The notes under the pieces: generated by a model
Told to the model about the DNA's origin: nothing
The model's database searches: none
The model's input: only the letters and a program-made list of their open reading frames with translations
Made by a program: the position numbers and the translations under genes
Assembly (NCBI RefSeq): GCF_024171605.1
Contig: NZ_JALKAA010000008.1
Coordinates: forward strand, 89,719 to 153,718
Direction of reading: 5' to 3'
DNA from: Pontibacter sp. HSC-36F09
Lineage (GTDB): Bacteria > Bacteroidota > Bacteroidia > Cytophagales > Hymenobacteraceae
Length of the DNA stretch: 64,000 nucleotides
Shown here: positions 35,848 to 45,456 of the stretch, piece by piece
How positions within the stretch are numbered: the stretch's first letter is position 1
Layout: every line of letters starts with the position of its first letter

Positions 35848-38001
35848 TTAGCTCATCAGTTGGAAAACGGCAAAAGCGGACACGTACGCCAGTCCCGTCA
35901 TGTAGACCAGCTGCGCCAGCGGCCACATCCAGCTCTTCGTTTCGCGGCGCACAATGGCCAGCGTACTGATGCACTGCATAGCGAAGGCGTAGAAGATCAG
36001 CAGCGAGAAGGCTCTGGCCGGCGTGAAGAACGGATTGCCATCGGCGTCTTTCTCTGACATCAGCTTGTCTTTTATCGTCGTCACGTTCTCTTCTTCGCCT
36101 ATACTGTAGATCGTCGAGATGGTGCCGACAAACACCTCGCGGGCAGCAAAGGAGGTCAGCAGGGCTATACCTATCTTCCAGTCGTAGCCTAATGGACGGA
36201 TGGCCGGCTCGATGGCATGACCGAACTTTCCAGCATAGCTCGACTCCAGTTGGTAAGAGGAGATCAGGTTATTTGTTTGCTCTTCGCCGAGGCCTTTTAC
36301 TTCGGCTTCGGCTACGGCGCGCTCCTCGGCACGCTCAAAGCTATCGCCGGGACCGTAGGAGGCCAGCACCCACAGGATGATGGAAACCGCCACGATGATC
36401 TTACCTGCCTCCAGCACGAAGGTTCTGGACTTCTCGAAAATAGTGAGGCCCACATTTTTCCAGCGCGGCATGCGGTATACCGGAAACTCCATGATGAAGT
36501 AGCTGCGCTCACGGGCCTTCAGCAACACTTTGAGCAGCAGCGCCGATAAGATGGCCGACAGGAAGCCCAGCAGGTATAGCCCCATCAGCACAATTCCCTG
36601 CAGATTCATGAAGCCTAAGTAGTATACCTCCGGCACCACCAGGGCAATCAGCACAGTATACACCGGTATGCGGGCCGAGCAGCTCATGAGCGGCGTCACG
36701 AAGATGGTGATCATGCGGTCTTTCCAGTTCTCGATCGTGCGCGCCGACATCACAGCCGGCACCGCGCAGGCAACACCTGAAATAAGCGGCACCACGCTTT
36801 TGCCGTTCAGACCGAATTTGCGCATGATCTTATCCATCATGAAAGTGACGCGGGCCATGTAGCCCGTTTCTTCCAGAATGGCGATAAAAGCAAAGAGTAT
36901 GGCGATCTGTGGTATAAAGATCAGTACACCTCCCAAGCCGGCAATCACGCCTTCGGTCAGCAGGTTGATAAGCGGGCCGTTAAAGTTCGCCTGAATCAGG
37001 CTGTTCAGCGCCGCTATACCTTCGTCGATCAGGTCCATGGGGTAGCTGGCCCAGGCAAACACCGCCTGAAACACCAGAAACAGCAGTCCCATGAAGATCA
37101 GGTACCCGTACACCCGGTGTGTCAGGATCTGATCGAGTTTGTTGCTGAACTTCTCTTCTTCTTTGGCCTTTTCTACCCGCACCGCATCGAGCAGCACCTC
37201 GTTGATGCGCACATAGCGGGCAATGGTCTCGTTGGCCTGCTCAGTGGTAGACTTGAAGCCCTGTGCTTCCAGTAGCTGCGCCACCCATACCTTGTCTTCT
37301 TCTGATAAAAAGCGCAGGTGCTTGTACTGGTGGGCGTAGTGCAGGGCCAGGTAATCGTTGTTCAGACTGAAGCGCTCTTTTATCTGGTCTACCATTGGCC
37401 GTAGGTTGGCCGGTACCTCAAAGAAAGCCACCTCAGTGGCTGACAGTTGCTGCGACACCAGGATTTTGAGCGCCGCTATACCTATGCCTTTGCGGGCATT
37501 CATGGGTATAACCGGCACACCGAGGTCGCGCTGCAACGCTTCGACATCGATCTTCACGCCTTCGGTCTCTGCCACGTCCATCATGTTGAGGGCCAGCACA
37601 GCAGGTATACGAAGGTCAGCCAATTGCGTGAACAGCAATAAGTTGCGCTTCAGATTGGAAGCGTCGGCGGTTACGATGACCAAGTCAGGGCGATTTTTTA
37701 ATACCGGATCGTAGAGCAGGTCGATGATCACACGCTCGTCGAGCGACTTCGGGTATAAACTATAGCTGCCGGGCAGGTCGATGATTTGGGCTTTAAGCTG
37801 CGGTGTCAGATGACTGATGCCGGTCTTTTTGTCGACGGTAACGCCCGGGAAGTTACCCACCTTCTGGTTAAGGCCTGTGAGTTGGTTGAAAAGTGATGTT
37901 TTACCCGAGTTTGGGTTGCCAATCAAAGCTATTCTGGCCACCGGCTGGTGGACAGGTACTTTTTTGGCTTCTGGCGCTTCCGCCTCTATAGTAACAGCCA
38001 T
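35848..38001 (-). CDS. feoB: Ferrous iron transporter FeoB
   Basis: 717 residues. The cytoplasmic GTPase domain is first: G1 GNPNSGKTS (28-36), G3 in IDLPGSYSL and G4 in ALNMMDVAE, then a GDI-like helical region. The membrane part starts near residue 295 (VYGYLIFMGLLFLVFQ) and includes the two Gate regions (GLGGVLIFIPQIAILFAFIAILE and following; EFPVYRMPRWKNV). It ends WPLAQLVYMTGLAYVSAFAVFQLMS without the cytoplasmic FeoC-like tail. It imports Fe2+ across the inner membrane. feoA is 12 bases upstream. Confidence 0.96.
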   Translation of the reverse strand: MAVTIEAEAPEAKKVPVHQPVARIALIGNPNSGKTSLFNQLTGLNQKVGNFPGVTVDKKTGISHLTPQLKAQIIDLPGSYSLYPKSLDERVIIDLLYDPVLKNRPDLVIVTADASNLKRNLLLFTQLADLRIPAVLALNMMDVAETEGVKIDVEALQRDLGVPVIPMNARKGIGIAALKILVSQQLSATEVAFFEVPANLRPMVDQIKERFSLNNDYLALHYAHQYKHLRFLSEEDKVWVAQLLEAQGFKSTTEQANETIARYVRINEVLLDAVRVEKAKEEEKFSNKLDQILTHRVYGYLIFMGLLFLVFQAVFAWASYPMDLIDEGIAALNSLIQANFNGPLINLLTEGVIAGLGGVLIFIPQIAILFAFIAILEETGYMARVTFMMDKIMRKFGLNGKSVVPLISGVACAVPAVMSARTIENWKDRMITIFVTPLMSCSARIPVYTVLIALVVPEVYYLGFMNLQGIVLMGLYLLGFLSAILSALLLKVLLKARERSYFIMEFPVYRMPRWKNVGLTIFEKSRTFVLEAGKIIVAVSIILWVLASYGPGDSFERAEERAVAEAEVKGLGEEQTNNLISSYQLESSYAGKFGHAIEPAIRPLGYDWKIGIALLTSFAAREVFVGTISTIYSIGEEENVTTIKDKLMSEKDADGNPFFTPARAFSLLIFYAFAMQCISTLAIVRRETKSWMWPLAQLVYMTGLAYVSAFAVFQLMS

Positions 38002-38013
38002 GTGGTAATAAAT

Positions 38014-38262
38014 CTACTTCAGCAGAATGGTTTCAGCTTCGTCTAAACGGAGTGAGAGCGTATAGTCGTTCACGATAATGGTAACAGGGTCTCCGAAGGG
38101 GGCTTTGCTGTTCAGCTTCACTTCGGCACCAGGTATACAGCCCATCTCGAGTAGCTTAAGTGCCATTTCCGGGTCGTTTAGGCTAGAAATCTCTCCACTC
38201 TCCCCGATCTTCAGATCGCGCACACTCTTCTGGTCCTGTGATTTCTGTATCCTGTTACGCAC
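38014..38262 (-). CDS. feoA: FeoA family ferrous iron transport protein
   Basis: 82 residues from the GTG at 38262, preceded by an A/G-rich AAAGAAGAGAA leader. The open frame extends 65 codons further upstream (to 38457), but that part is non-globular, reads through AT-rich repeats and is unlike FeoA, so it is not included. The SH3-like fold shows in SVRDLKIGESGEISSLNDPE, LLEMGCIPGAEVKL and the DPVTIIVNDYTLSLRLDEA segment. FeoA assists FeoB, probably at its cytoplasmic domain. The gene is 12 bases before feoB. Confidence 0.88.
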   Translation of the reverse strand: MRNRIQKSQDQKSVRDLKIGESGEISSLNDPEMALKLLEMGCIPGAEVKLNSKAPFGDPVTIIVNDYTLSLRLDEAETILLK

Positions 38263-38704
38263 GATTTCTCTTCTTTTATTTAGACTGTTTATAAACAACT
38301 GCAAGATACAAGCTGTTCCCCGGTATTGCAAAAGAATAGGACTTATGATTTGAAGATGTGAGGATTTGGGGATTTTAAAATTTAGAGATGTGGAGATATG
38401 GGGATTTAATGACGGGCTAAGGTGTTGTTGGTAAAAAACCTTGCGTTCGGTTATCACTGGTACTGGCCGGAGTAGCTATACCTGTACTACAGCGCCTACA
38501 CTATACCTGCAAGTAACGGCCTTTCTATACCTGACTTTGCGGTTTCGCTACGAACCCTGCACCAGGAAGCTACTGCACCGGAAGCCCACACTCAGATCGC
38601 AAATCAATTGTTCCTTTAAAATTTTGATAGTTTCAAATCCTGAACTCGTCATCGGCACATTCATTTTCAAATTTCCGAATCTACAAACCCTCAAATCAGT
38701 AAAG
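38263..38704. other. Upstream region of feoAB with clustered AGGTATA motifs
   Basis: 442 bases without a supported gene. 38340-38410 holds near-repeats of GATTTGGGGATTTT / GATATGGGGATTT. Between 38475 and 38530 three copies of CTATACCTG lie within about 55 bases. The feoAB promoter and any iron-responsive operator should lie here; I could not pick out a convincing Fur box. The right part follows the stop of murF-alr without an obvious terminator. Confidence 0.5.
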
Positions 38705-41155
38705 TTACTCCGAGAAGAAGATGCGCTTGACGCGGGAGCTGACGTTGGTGAGCAATTCGTAAGGGATGGTGCCGATGCGTTGCGCTAGTTCAACAAGTGT
38801 GAGTTGCGGCCCGAACACTGTCACTTCGTCGCCTACTTTGGCAGGTATACCGGTTACGTCGACCATGCACATGTCCATGCATACGTTGCCGATGATCGGC
38901 GCGCGCTGGCCGTTGACGAGCACATGTCCGGTGCCGTTGCTGAAGCGCCGGTCGTAGCCATCGGCGTAACCGATGGCAATGGTGGCGATGGTCTTGTCGG
39001 TGTCGGCTATACCTTTGCGGCTGTAGCCCACGGTTTCGCCCTGCCGGATGTGCTTAAGCTGCGAGATGGTGGTTTTGAGCGTACTAACCGGTTGCAGCGA
39101 CTCCTGCTCCGAGCCCGTGGACTCCACACCGTACAAGCCTATACCTAAGCGCACCATGTCCAGCTGGTGCTCCGGGAAGCGCACGATGCCCGCTGAATTG
39201 AGAATATGCTTGAGCAAGGTATAGCCGAGATGTTCTTCCACTGCAGCTGCCAAAGCAGTGAAGTTTTGCAGTTGCCTGTGCGAAAAATCGTCGTGCAGGG
39301 CTTCGTCGGCCCCCGCCAGGTGACTGAACGTGCTCACCACCCGCACCTGTGGATGCTGCTCCAGCAAGGAGAAAAGTTCGTCAAAATCATCTCCTGTAAA
39401 GCCAAGGCGGTGCATGCCGGTGTCGAGTTTCAGGTGAATTTTGTAGCCGATACCAGGCTGTGCAGTTTCCAGAAAATCGCGGAGTAACTCTAGGGAATAT
39501 ATCTCAGGCTCTAAGCTGTACTGGTGCAGTTTGGCCAGGCTGTCCGGCGACGGATTCATGACCATGATCGGCAGCGTGATGCCTTGCTCGCGCAGACTCA
39601 CACCTTCGTCTACATAAGCTACCGCTAAATAATCTATCCGATGAAACTGCAGGAGGTTGGCCACTTCAAAGCTGCCGCTTCCGTAGGCAAAGGCTTTCAC
39701 CATCACCATCAGTTTGGTGCCCGATGCCAGTTTGGAGCGGTAGTAGTTGAGGTTGTGCACCAGCGCATCCAGGTTCACTTCCAGCACCGTGCCATGCACC
39801 TTCTGCTGAAAAGCCTGCACGATCTTCTCAAAACCGAACACGCGCGCGCCCTTCACCAGCACCAGCTCATTGCGGAACTGCTCCGAACTGAACTGCTGCA
39901 GGAATTCGGCAGTACTGGTATAGAAGCTCATGTCGCCGCCGAACTTAGCACCATGCGCCTTTATGATTGGCCCGATCCCGATCAGGCGCTCCACCTGGCG
40001 GGCTTTGGTGAGGGCAGCCACTTCGCTGTAAAGTTTCCCCTCGGGCATACCGGACTCCAGCAAATCGGAAAGTATAAGCGTTCGCCTCCCCCGCTTCGGC
40101 TGACTGGCCAGCAGGTCGAGGGCGATGGAAAGACCGGCGAGGTCGTTGTTGTAGGTGTCGTCGATGAGGTAGCAGCCATTGATGGCTTCTTTCATTTCGA
40201 GGCGCATGGCCACGGGTTGCAGCCGGTCCATACGGTCTTGTATAGCCGTGAGGTCAGTGCCACGTTGCAGCAGCACTGCCAGGCAGTGCAGGGTATTTTC
40301 TACGGAAGCCTCATCTGTGAAAGGTATAGCCAGGCTGTGCTGCTCGCCCCGGAAGGTATAGCGCACGATGGTTTTATGGCCAGAGACGGTACTATTATGG
40401 ATTTCAACATCCGCCTGTTGCTGGCGCGACCAAGTAAATGCAGGTATACCGCTCGCCTGCACCGCTTCGTGTACCAACTCGTGATCCAGACAATAGAAAA
40501 GCAGCTCCACTTCACTGAATAGCTGCATTTTCTCCGCCACCTTCTGCCGTCGACTTGTAAAGCCTTCGTCGTGGGCGCTGCCGATGTTAGTGAAAAGCCC
40601 GAGTGTAGGCTGTATGATTTGCTGCAGTTTCTGCATCTCGCCGGGTTGCGATATACCTGCCTCGAACAAGCCAAAGGTATGGTTGGCATCCATCTGCCAG
40701 ACTGAGAGCGGCACCCCGATCTGGGAATTGTAACTGCGCGGGCTCTTCACCACCAACTCTTCCGGACTCAACAGTTGCGCCAGCCACTCCTTCACAATGG
40801 TCTTGCCGTTGCTGCCCGTAATGCCCAGCACAGGTATACGGAACTGCGTCCGGTGCCAGGCCGCTACTGCCTGCAAAGCCTCCAGACTGCTCTTTACCTG
40901 CAAAATATTCGCCTCGGGGTATAGCTGCTCCATACCTGCTGCTTCCTCCACCACAAACTGCCGCACGCCCAGCCTGTAAAGTTGCTCCAGGTATACGTGC
41001 CCGTCGTTGTGGCGACCCCTGATGGCAAAAAACAGCGTGCCCGCCGACTGCGAAAGTTTGCGGCTGTCGGTGAGCAGGTGCACCACGGGGCTTTCCTGCA
41101 GCTGTTGCAACACGGCACCTCCTGTAATGGCTTGAAGCTGGTGAAAGCTGAGCAT
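38705..41155 (-). CDS. Bifunctional MurF ligase / alanine racemase
   Basis: 816 residues from the ATG at 41155 (MLSFHQLQAITGG). The N-terminal half (about 1-450) is UDP-MurNAc-tripeptide:D-Ala-D-Ala ligase: P-loop GITGSNGKT at 111-119, the KSPRSYNSQIGVPL segment and the IDDTYNNDL motif. The C-terminal half (about 455-816) is alanine racemase: PLP-binding Lys487 in VMVKAFAYGSG (usually VKANAYGHG), and IGYADGYDRRF with GNVCMDMCMVDVTG near the end. One polypeptide thus makes D-Ala and joins the D-Ala-D-Ala peptide. The fusion is known in Bacteroidota; both active sites look intact. Confidence 0.94.
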   Translation of the reverse strand: MLSFHQLQAITGGAVLQQLQESPVVHLLTDSRKLSQSAGTLFFAIRGRHNDGHVYLEQLYRLGVRQFVVEEAAGMEQLYPEANILQVKSSLEALQAVAAWHRTQFRIPVLGITGSNGKTIVKEWLAQLLSPEELVVKSPRSYNSQIGVPLSVWQMDANHTFGLFEAGISQPGEMQKLQQIIQPTLGLFTNIGSAHDEGFTSRRQKVAEKMQLFSEVELLFYCLDHELVHEAVQASGIPAFTWSRQQQADVEIHNSTVSGHKTIVRYTFRGEQHSLAIPFTDEASVENTLHCLAVLLQRGTDLTAIQDRMDRLQPVAMRLEMKEAINGCYLIDDTYNNDLAGLSIALDLLASQPKRGRRTLILSDLLESGMPEGKLYSEVAALTKARQVERLIGIGPIIKAHGAKFGGDMSFYTSTAEFLQQFSSEQFRNELVLVKGARVFGFEKIVQAFQQKVHGTVLEVNLDALVHNLNYYRSKLASGTKLMVMVKAFAYGSGSFEVANLLQFHRIDYLAVAYVDEGVSLREQGITLPIMVMNPSPDSLAKLHQYSLEPEIYSLELLRDFLETAQPGIGYKIHLKLDTGMHRLGFTGDDFDELFSLLEQHPQVRVVSTFSHLAGADEALHDDFSHRQLQNFTALAAAVEEHLGYTLLKHILNSAGIVRFPEHQLDMVRLGIGLYGVESTGSEQESLQPVSTLKTTISQLKHIRQGETVGYSRKGIADTDKTIATIAIGYADGYDRRFSNGTGHVLVNGQRAPIIGNVCMDMCMVDVTGIPAKVGDEVTVFGPQLTLVELAQRIGTIPYELLTNVSSRVKRIFFSE

Positions 41156-41292
41156 ACAATTTAATTTAAAGCTCAAAGATAAGGTTTCAGACGAAGGGTT
41201 GGGATGAGCTGCAAATAATTAAACCGGTCGGCAACTGATGTCAAAACACGGATATCGGAAACTATATAGCGGCTTTTTCAAAATCAAAACGA

Positions 41293-41300
41293 TACATTTG
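41293..41300 (+). promoter_or_regulatory. Possible -7 promoter box for the RarD gene
   Basis: TACATTTG fits the Bacteroidota -7 consensus TAnnTTTG and lies 17 bases before the ATG at 41318. No TTTG is found at the usual upstream distance, so this is weak. Confidence 0.3.
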
Positions 41301-41317
41301 CGCTCTTTTATATTGAA

Positions 41318-42268
41318 ATGGAAACAACGAACACCAAACCATATTACGCGGCAGGTATAGCAGCCTTTGTCATCTGGGGCTTTATCCCTTTCCCGCTCAA
41401 GGCCCTGGCCGACTACCCGAGCGGACAGATCCTGTTCTTTCGGGTGACCTTGTCTATGCTGTTTCTGGTGCTGATCACGGTGCTTTTCCGGCGCAAATAC
41501 CTCCTGCAGACGCTTGCGCAGGTAAAAGCCTCCAAGCCGCGTGAGGCGCGCAGGTTCCTTCTCTTTACTTTTCTGGGCGGCTCGCTGCTCACCATCAACT
41601 GGCTCACGTTCATTTACGTGATCAACCACATCAACATCCAGACGGGCTCGTTCTCGTACCTTCTTTGCCCGATCCTGACGGCGGTGCTGGGCTTTGCCTT
41701 GCTCAAAGAAGTGTTGCGCCCAAACCAGTGGCTCGCCATCGGCCTGAGTGCGCTGAGCTGCGTGCTGATCGGGACGGGCGAACTGACAAGTCTGCTGTTT
41801 AGTCTGCTTATCGCGTTGAGCTATGCCTTTTACCTGATCACGCAGCGCATCCTCAAGGTATACGACAAGATCGTGCTGCTCACGCTGCAGCTTTTACTCT
41901 CTTTTGTGTTCATTGCGCCGTTTTACGAGCAGTTCAAAGGCAGCTCCGATGTGGCGCTGGACGGGCACTTCTTTTTGATGACAGGTATACTGAGCGCTTT
42001 GTTCACGGTGCTGCCGCTGTTTCTGAACCTTTATGCCCTCAAAGAACTCACGTCCGGCACCATCGGCATCCTGATGTACATCAACCCGATCCTCAATTTT
42101 GTGGTGGCGTTCGTGTACTTCAACGAAGAGACCACGGCAGTAAAAGTAGCGGCTTATGTGCTCATCTTTATCTCGGTGATCATCTACAACATCAACCTGA
42201 AAGGCCGAAAGAAAACGGGCGCCGGCCTGGTGATTCCACCAGTCGGTACTACGGCTGTGGTGAAGTAA
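41318..42268 (+). CDS. RarD/EamA-type membrane transporter
   Basis: 316 residues with about ten membrane helices. The start, YYAAGIAAFVIWGFIPFPLKAL, followed by SGQILFFRVTLSMLFL, is the RarD pattern, and the second half repeats the EamA unit (SLLFSLLIALSYAFYLITQRILK; GTIGILMYINPILNFVVAFVYFNEE). Substrate is unknown; RarD was named for chloramphenicol sensitivity in Pseudomonas and members export or import small metabolites. It is divergent from murF-alr and ends at a hairpin shared with the convergent lipoprotein gene. Confidence 0.87.
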   Translation: METTNTKPYYAAGIAAFVIWGFIPFPLKALADYPSGQILFFRVTLSMLFLVLITVLFRRKYLLQTLAQVKASKPREARRFLLFTFLGGSLLTINWLTFIYVINHINIQTGSFSYLLCPILTAVLGFALLKEVLRPNQWLAIGLSALSCVLIGTGELTSLLFSLLIALSYAFYLITQRILKVYDKIVLLTLQLLLSFVFIAPFYEQFKGSSDVALDGHFFLMTGILSALFTVLPLFLNLYALKELTSGTIGILMYINPILNFVVAFVYFNEETTAVKVAAYVLIFISVIIYNINLKGRKKTGAGLVIPPVGTTAVVK

Positions 42269-42287
42269 CCTATACCCGACAAAAGCA

Positions 42288-42325
42288 AAGAGGCCATACC
42301 CGATCGTTTTCAGGTATGGCCTCTT
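42288..42325. terminator. Bidirectional terminator between RarD and a lipoprotein gene
   Basis: AAGAGGCCATACC (42288-42300) pairs perfectly with GGTATGGCCTCTT (42313-42325) over a 12-base loop. On the minus strand it is followed by TGCTTTTG; on the plus strand by CTGTACTTGCCTTCTTTT. It sits between convergent genes. Confidence 0.78.
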
Positions 42326-42364
42326 CTGTACTTGCCTTCTTTTATCTGCAGTCAGGTTGCGAAG

Positions 42365-42673
42365 TTAGGGCTGCTGATTGGGGTTCTTTTGTTGCTGCTT
42401 TTCCAATTCTACCCGCTGGCGGGCAACAGTATCTACGTTGGAAGGCAGGTTGCCAAAGCGGTCGGCTTGCTCGCCTGTTTCAGCGGTGTCGCCGATGGGG
42501 GCAGGGCGTGGCTTGGTCAGGTTTTGTGTGGACTCGCTTTTGTTCGTGATGGCTTCGGCAGTACTGGTGTCATCTACCGGGTCGGACTGCGGTCGTTCGC
42601 CGCAGCTGGTGCCCAATACAGCTACCAGGGCCAGCGCCAATCCTGTTATGAATATATCTTTTAACTTCTTCAT
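42365..42673 (-). CDS. Small hypothetical lipoprotein
   Basis: 102 residues. The signal peptide ends LGTSC (Cys24), giving a lipoprotein of about 80 residues. The mature part is polar, rich in Thr, Glu, Asn, Gln and Pro, without a recognisable domain, and probably disordered. It is convergent with the RarD gene and 87 bases downstream of a DUF5686 gene. Function unknown. The start ATG (MKKLKDIF) is well placed after an A-rich stretch. Confidence 0.72.
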   Translation of the reverse strand: MKKLKDIFITGLALALVAVLGTSCGERPQSDPVDDTSTAEAITNKSESTQNLTKPRPAPIGDTAETGEQADRFGNLPSNVDTVARQRVELEKQQQKNPNQQP

Positions 42674-42760
42674 AGTCGTTTTTAAATGGTTATGAACTGT
42701 GCTTTTTTAACGGCCAACCTGTGGATTTGGTTATAAAACAGCTTTCACCAAGTGCTTGGC

Positions 42761-45346
42761 TTAAAATCCAAACCCGAACCGCAGCCCGGTGTGCACCTTT
42801 TGCCGCTTCTGAAACGACGTGAAGAAATCGACGCGCAGTACTTTGAAGATGTGCTCTATCCCCAGGCCCAGTTCCAGGTAATTTTCTAATTCGCGTGTAT
42901 TGAGGTAATGCAGGCTCACTACCTCCTGCCATTTGAGTTTGCGGAAGAGCGGGATCTTGTTGAACAGGAAGCCATTGAAGTGGTGCTCGTAGTGCCCCTC
43001 CAGGTAGCGGTTACTGGTGCTATACCTGTAGTAGTCAAGCAACTGGAAGCCGGTATACACACCCGCGAAAATGGTACGATTGCCGTTGAAATGCCTGTAG
43101 TCCATCAGTTGCATGTTCTCCTTGCCCCAAAAAGAGCCACCCGTAACGCTGTACTCACTGCTGCCCAGCAGGCCTAGGCTGAAGTCATCTGAAATGCGCA
43201 ACGCTAAAGTGGTATACCTCACATCGCCGCCCAGCGCTTTTATACCTCCCCGATAACCCAGCGAAAAAGTAGGCCAGCGCGAACCGATGTTGATCTTGCG
43301 ATCGGGCCGGGAGATGTAGTTCATACCCGGCCGGAACGCGACGGTAAAGGCTGCCGTCAGGGCTTGATGCGGATCGAAAGAGGCATCGGCCAGTTCGGCA
43401 TTCTCGGGTACATTGGAGGTGAAGTTGCCGCTGCTGCTTTCCCGTAAGGTATAGTCAGTGGAATTTTCCAGCGGCATGCGGTGGCTGTAATCCAGCGAAG
43501 TCAGGATCGTGACACCATTCAGAATTTCCGAACGGTAAGTCACACGGCCATAGTCGCGCTGGTAGAGTTTGAGGTAGTTGCGCTCCATCAGCAAGGTATA
43601 GACCGTGTTGGCAAAGGGCGAGATCGGGTTAGTGGAGTTGATTTGGTCCACGAAGCGGCCACCCTCTACCGAAACCGAACTCCGTTTGATAGGATTATAG
43701 GTATAACTTAGGCGCAGTTTGGCATTGAGCTTCTCATTAGCAAATCCGTAGCGGATGGTTGGTTCTAACTCGTAATAGCGGCGGTCCTCAAAATTCTGCC
43801 GGTACTCCATGCCCACGTTCAGCACGGTGCCCTCTACGGTATTGAATTGCAGCACACTCGGCCCACCCGTCAGGCTCAACAGCGGGTCGATCCGGAAAAA
43901 GCGGCGTTCGTAGGTGTTGTTGTAGGTATAGCCGCGCGTAAAAAAACTGCCAAAAGTAGGTTTGTTCCGGATGCGGTCCACCGAGTCTTTGTATACCCTG
44001 GACTCCCGGATGACCTCCAGGCTGTCCTTGCGCTGATAATCGACTTGCTCTTCCTCGGTGAGGGGCACAGGCCGGATCTCAGCCCAATAAGCAGAGTCGC
44101 GGGTATTGGCTTCTTTCTCCACAACCAGCACCTCGCGGCTGAAGAGTTTTTCATCATGTATAGCGGGTTGTTCTTCGGGTGTTGCGATGACGGGTTCGAT
44201 CACCCGTGCCCGCTGCCGTCTGGCGGGTTTTACTTCCACCGCCATAGCATCTTCCACCACCTCCGGCTCTGGCTCCACTACCGACGGCGGACGGCTGTAG
44301 GCGGGCTGCACCTTATACCTGGAGTACACGCCTGTGGCATAGCCTCCTCCCTTAAAGCCAAGTCCCGAAGCCTCGAACGTAAAGCGCTGCGACACCGGCA
44401 TCCATACCTCTTCCTGTACGGGAGCGTATACCTGCCGCACCCGGATGAAATCAACGAAATCTATACCTGCGTTTTTGGTGAGGGTCAGGTCCGTGCTGTG
44501 AATGCGCCAGGAGCCGTCCACGATGTAGATGTTGCCCTGAAACACCGGATCGTTTTTGCGCCTTGGAATGACTTTGATCTTGTTGATGGTGCGCCCGTTT
44601 TCCTCGAAAGTGCCCTGGTACTCGAACCGGTAAAAGAACAGCGCATTGTTAGCCAGCGGTGACACAAAACCACGCTCGCTCAGCCCCTCCACCTTCAGCA
44701 GATTATCATAAAAGCTGATGTTCATCTCGGAAGCCTGGTTGAAGCTAAAGCCCTGCTTCTTGCCACTCACTTTGGAAGAGATGACGCGCTCGTTTACTTT
44801 GTTCGGCTTTTTGAAATGCAGCTCCGACACCGACTCCGACAGGTATACGATGCCTGTGTCCACATCCACCACCCGCACCCCCAGCACTTTACCCGGCACT
44901 TTGTCCATTCGGGCCACGCCTTTCATGTATACCCGGGCGCTCCAGGCATTCACTTCGTCGCGGTGGTACTTGCGCAGCCGGATGGCGTTGCGCATGATGC
45001 CGTAAGCCGGGTCTTCGTCGGCCGCCTTCACCACCACTTCTTTCAGGTTGAGCACCTCGGGCAGTAGCTGCACGTTCAGTTCCTGCGCGCCCTCGCCGAT
45101 CGTTACGGTCTCAATGCGGGCTCTATACCCGACGTACTTAAACTCCAGGGTATAGGTGCCGGCCGGGAGTTGCAGTTGGTAGTTGCCCTGATCGTTGGAG
45201 GCAGTGCCGCTGGCGGTTTCTTTGATGTAGATGCTGGCGAAAGGTAGGCCCTGGTTGTTTTCGTCGGTGATGCGCCCGCGCAGGGTACCCGCCATGGTGA
45301 TGGCCGGTAACAGGTATAGCAGGAAAAGTAGCAAAGTAGGGCGCAT
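42761..45346 (-). CDS. DUF5686 outer-membrane protein with carboxypeptidase-like regulatory domain
   Basis: 861 residues from the ATG at 45346 (MRPTLLLFLLYLLPAITMA, a clean signal peptide; a 12-codon upstream extension is unlikely). A carboxypeptidase-regulatory-like domain (TLRGRITDENNQGLPFASIYIKE to about residue 95) precedes the DUF5686 region, which is beta-rich and ends GLRFGFGF, as a barrel would. Residues about 350-400 hold a Val/Glu/Pro/Arg-rich linker. DUF5686 proteins are frequent in Bacteroidota and their function is undetermined. There is no plug domain, so it is not a standard TonB receptor. Confidence 0.85.
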   Translation of the reverse strand: MRPTLLLFLLYLLPAITMAGTLRGRITDENNQGLPFASIYIKETASGTASNDQGNYQLQLPAGTYTLEFKYVGYRARIETVTIGEGAQELNVQLLPEVLNLKEVVVKAADEDPAYGIMRNAIRLRKYHRDEVNAWSARVYMKGVARMDKVPGKVLGVRVVDVDTGIVYLSESVSELHFKKPNKVNERVISSKVSGKKQGFSFNQASEMNISFYDNLLKVEGLSERGFVSPLANNALFFYRFEYQGTFEENGRTINKIKVIPRRKNDPVFQGNIYIVDGSWRIHSTDLTLTKNAGIDFVDFIRVRQVYAPVQEEVWMPVSQRFTFEASGLGFKGGGYATGVYSRYKVQPAYSRPPSVVEPEPEVVEDAMAVEVKPARRQRARVIEPVIATPEEQPAIHDEKLFSREVLVVEKEANTRDSAYWAEIRPVPLTEEEQVDYQRKDSLEVIRESRVYKDSVDRIRNKPTFGSFFTRGYTYNNTYERRFFRIDPLLSLTGGPSVLQFNTVEGTVLNVGMEYRQNFEDRRYYELEPTIRYGFANEKLNAKLRLSYTYNPIKRSSVSVEGGRFVDQINSTNPISPFANTVYTLLMERNYLKLYQRDYGRVTYRSEILNGVTILTSLDYSHRMPLENSTDYTLRESSSGNFTSNVPENAELADASFDPHQALTAAFTVAFRPGMNYISRPDRKINIGSRWPTFSLGYRGGIKALGGDVRYTTLALRISDDFSLGLLGSSEYSVTGGSFWGKENMQLMDYRHFNGNRTIFAGVYTGFQLLDYYRYSTSNRYLEGHYEHHFNGFLFNKIPLFRKLKWQEVVSLHYLNTRELENYLELGLGIEHIFKVLRVDFFTSFQKRQKVHTGLRFGFGF

Positions 45347-45456
45347 GTGCAACAGGCTCTTATTTTGAATGTTGGGTTTCACAATTTAAGAACTAACGAC
45401 AAAACCCGCCCATCGTGTTTAGCTTTTTTGGAATTTAAGCGTGGAGGACCTTTGTG

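Noticed and set aside
39641..40522. 293-codon plus-strand frame inside murF-alr
   Set aside because: It is antisense to well-supported MurF/racemase motifs and has no recognisable domain; GC-rich codon use produces long shadow frames here.
43847..44662. 271-codon plus-strand frame inside DUF5686
   Set aside because: It is antisense to a continuous outer-membrane protein with signal peptide; no supporting features.
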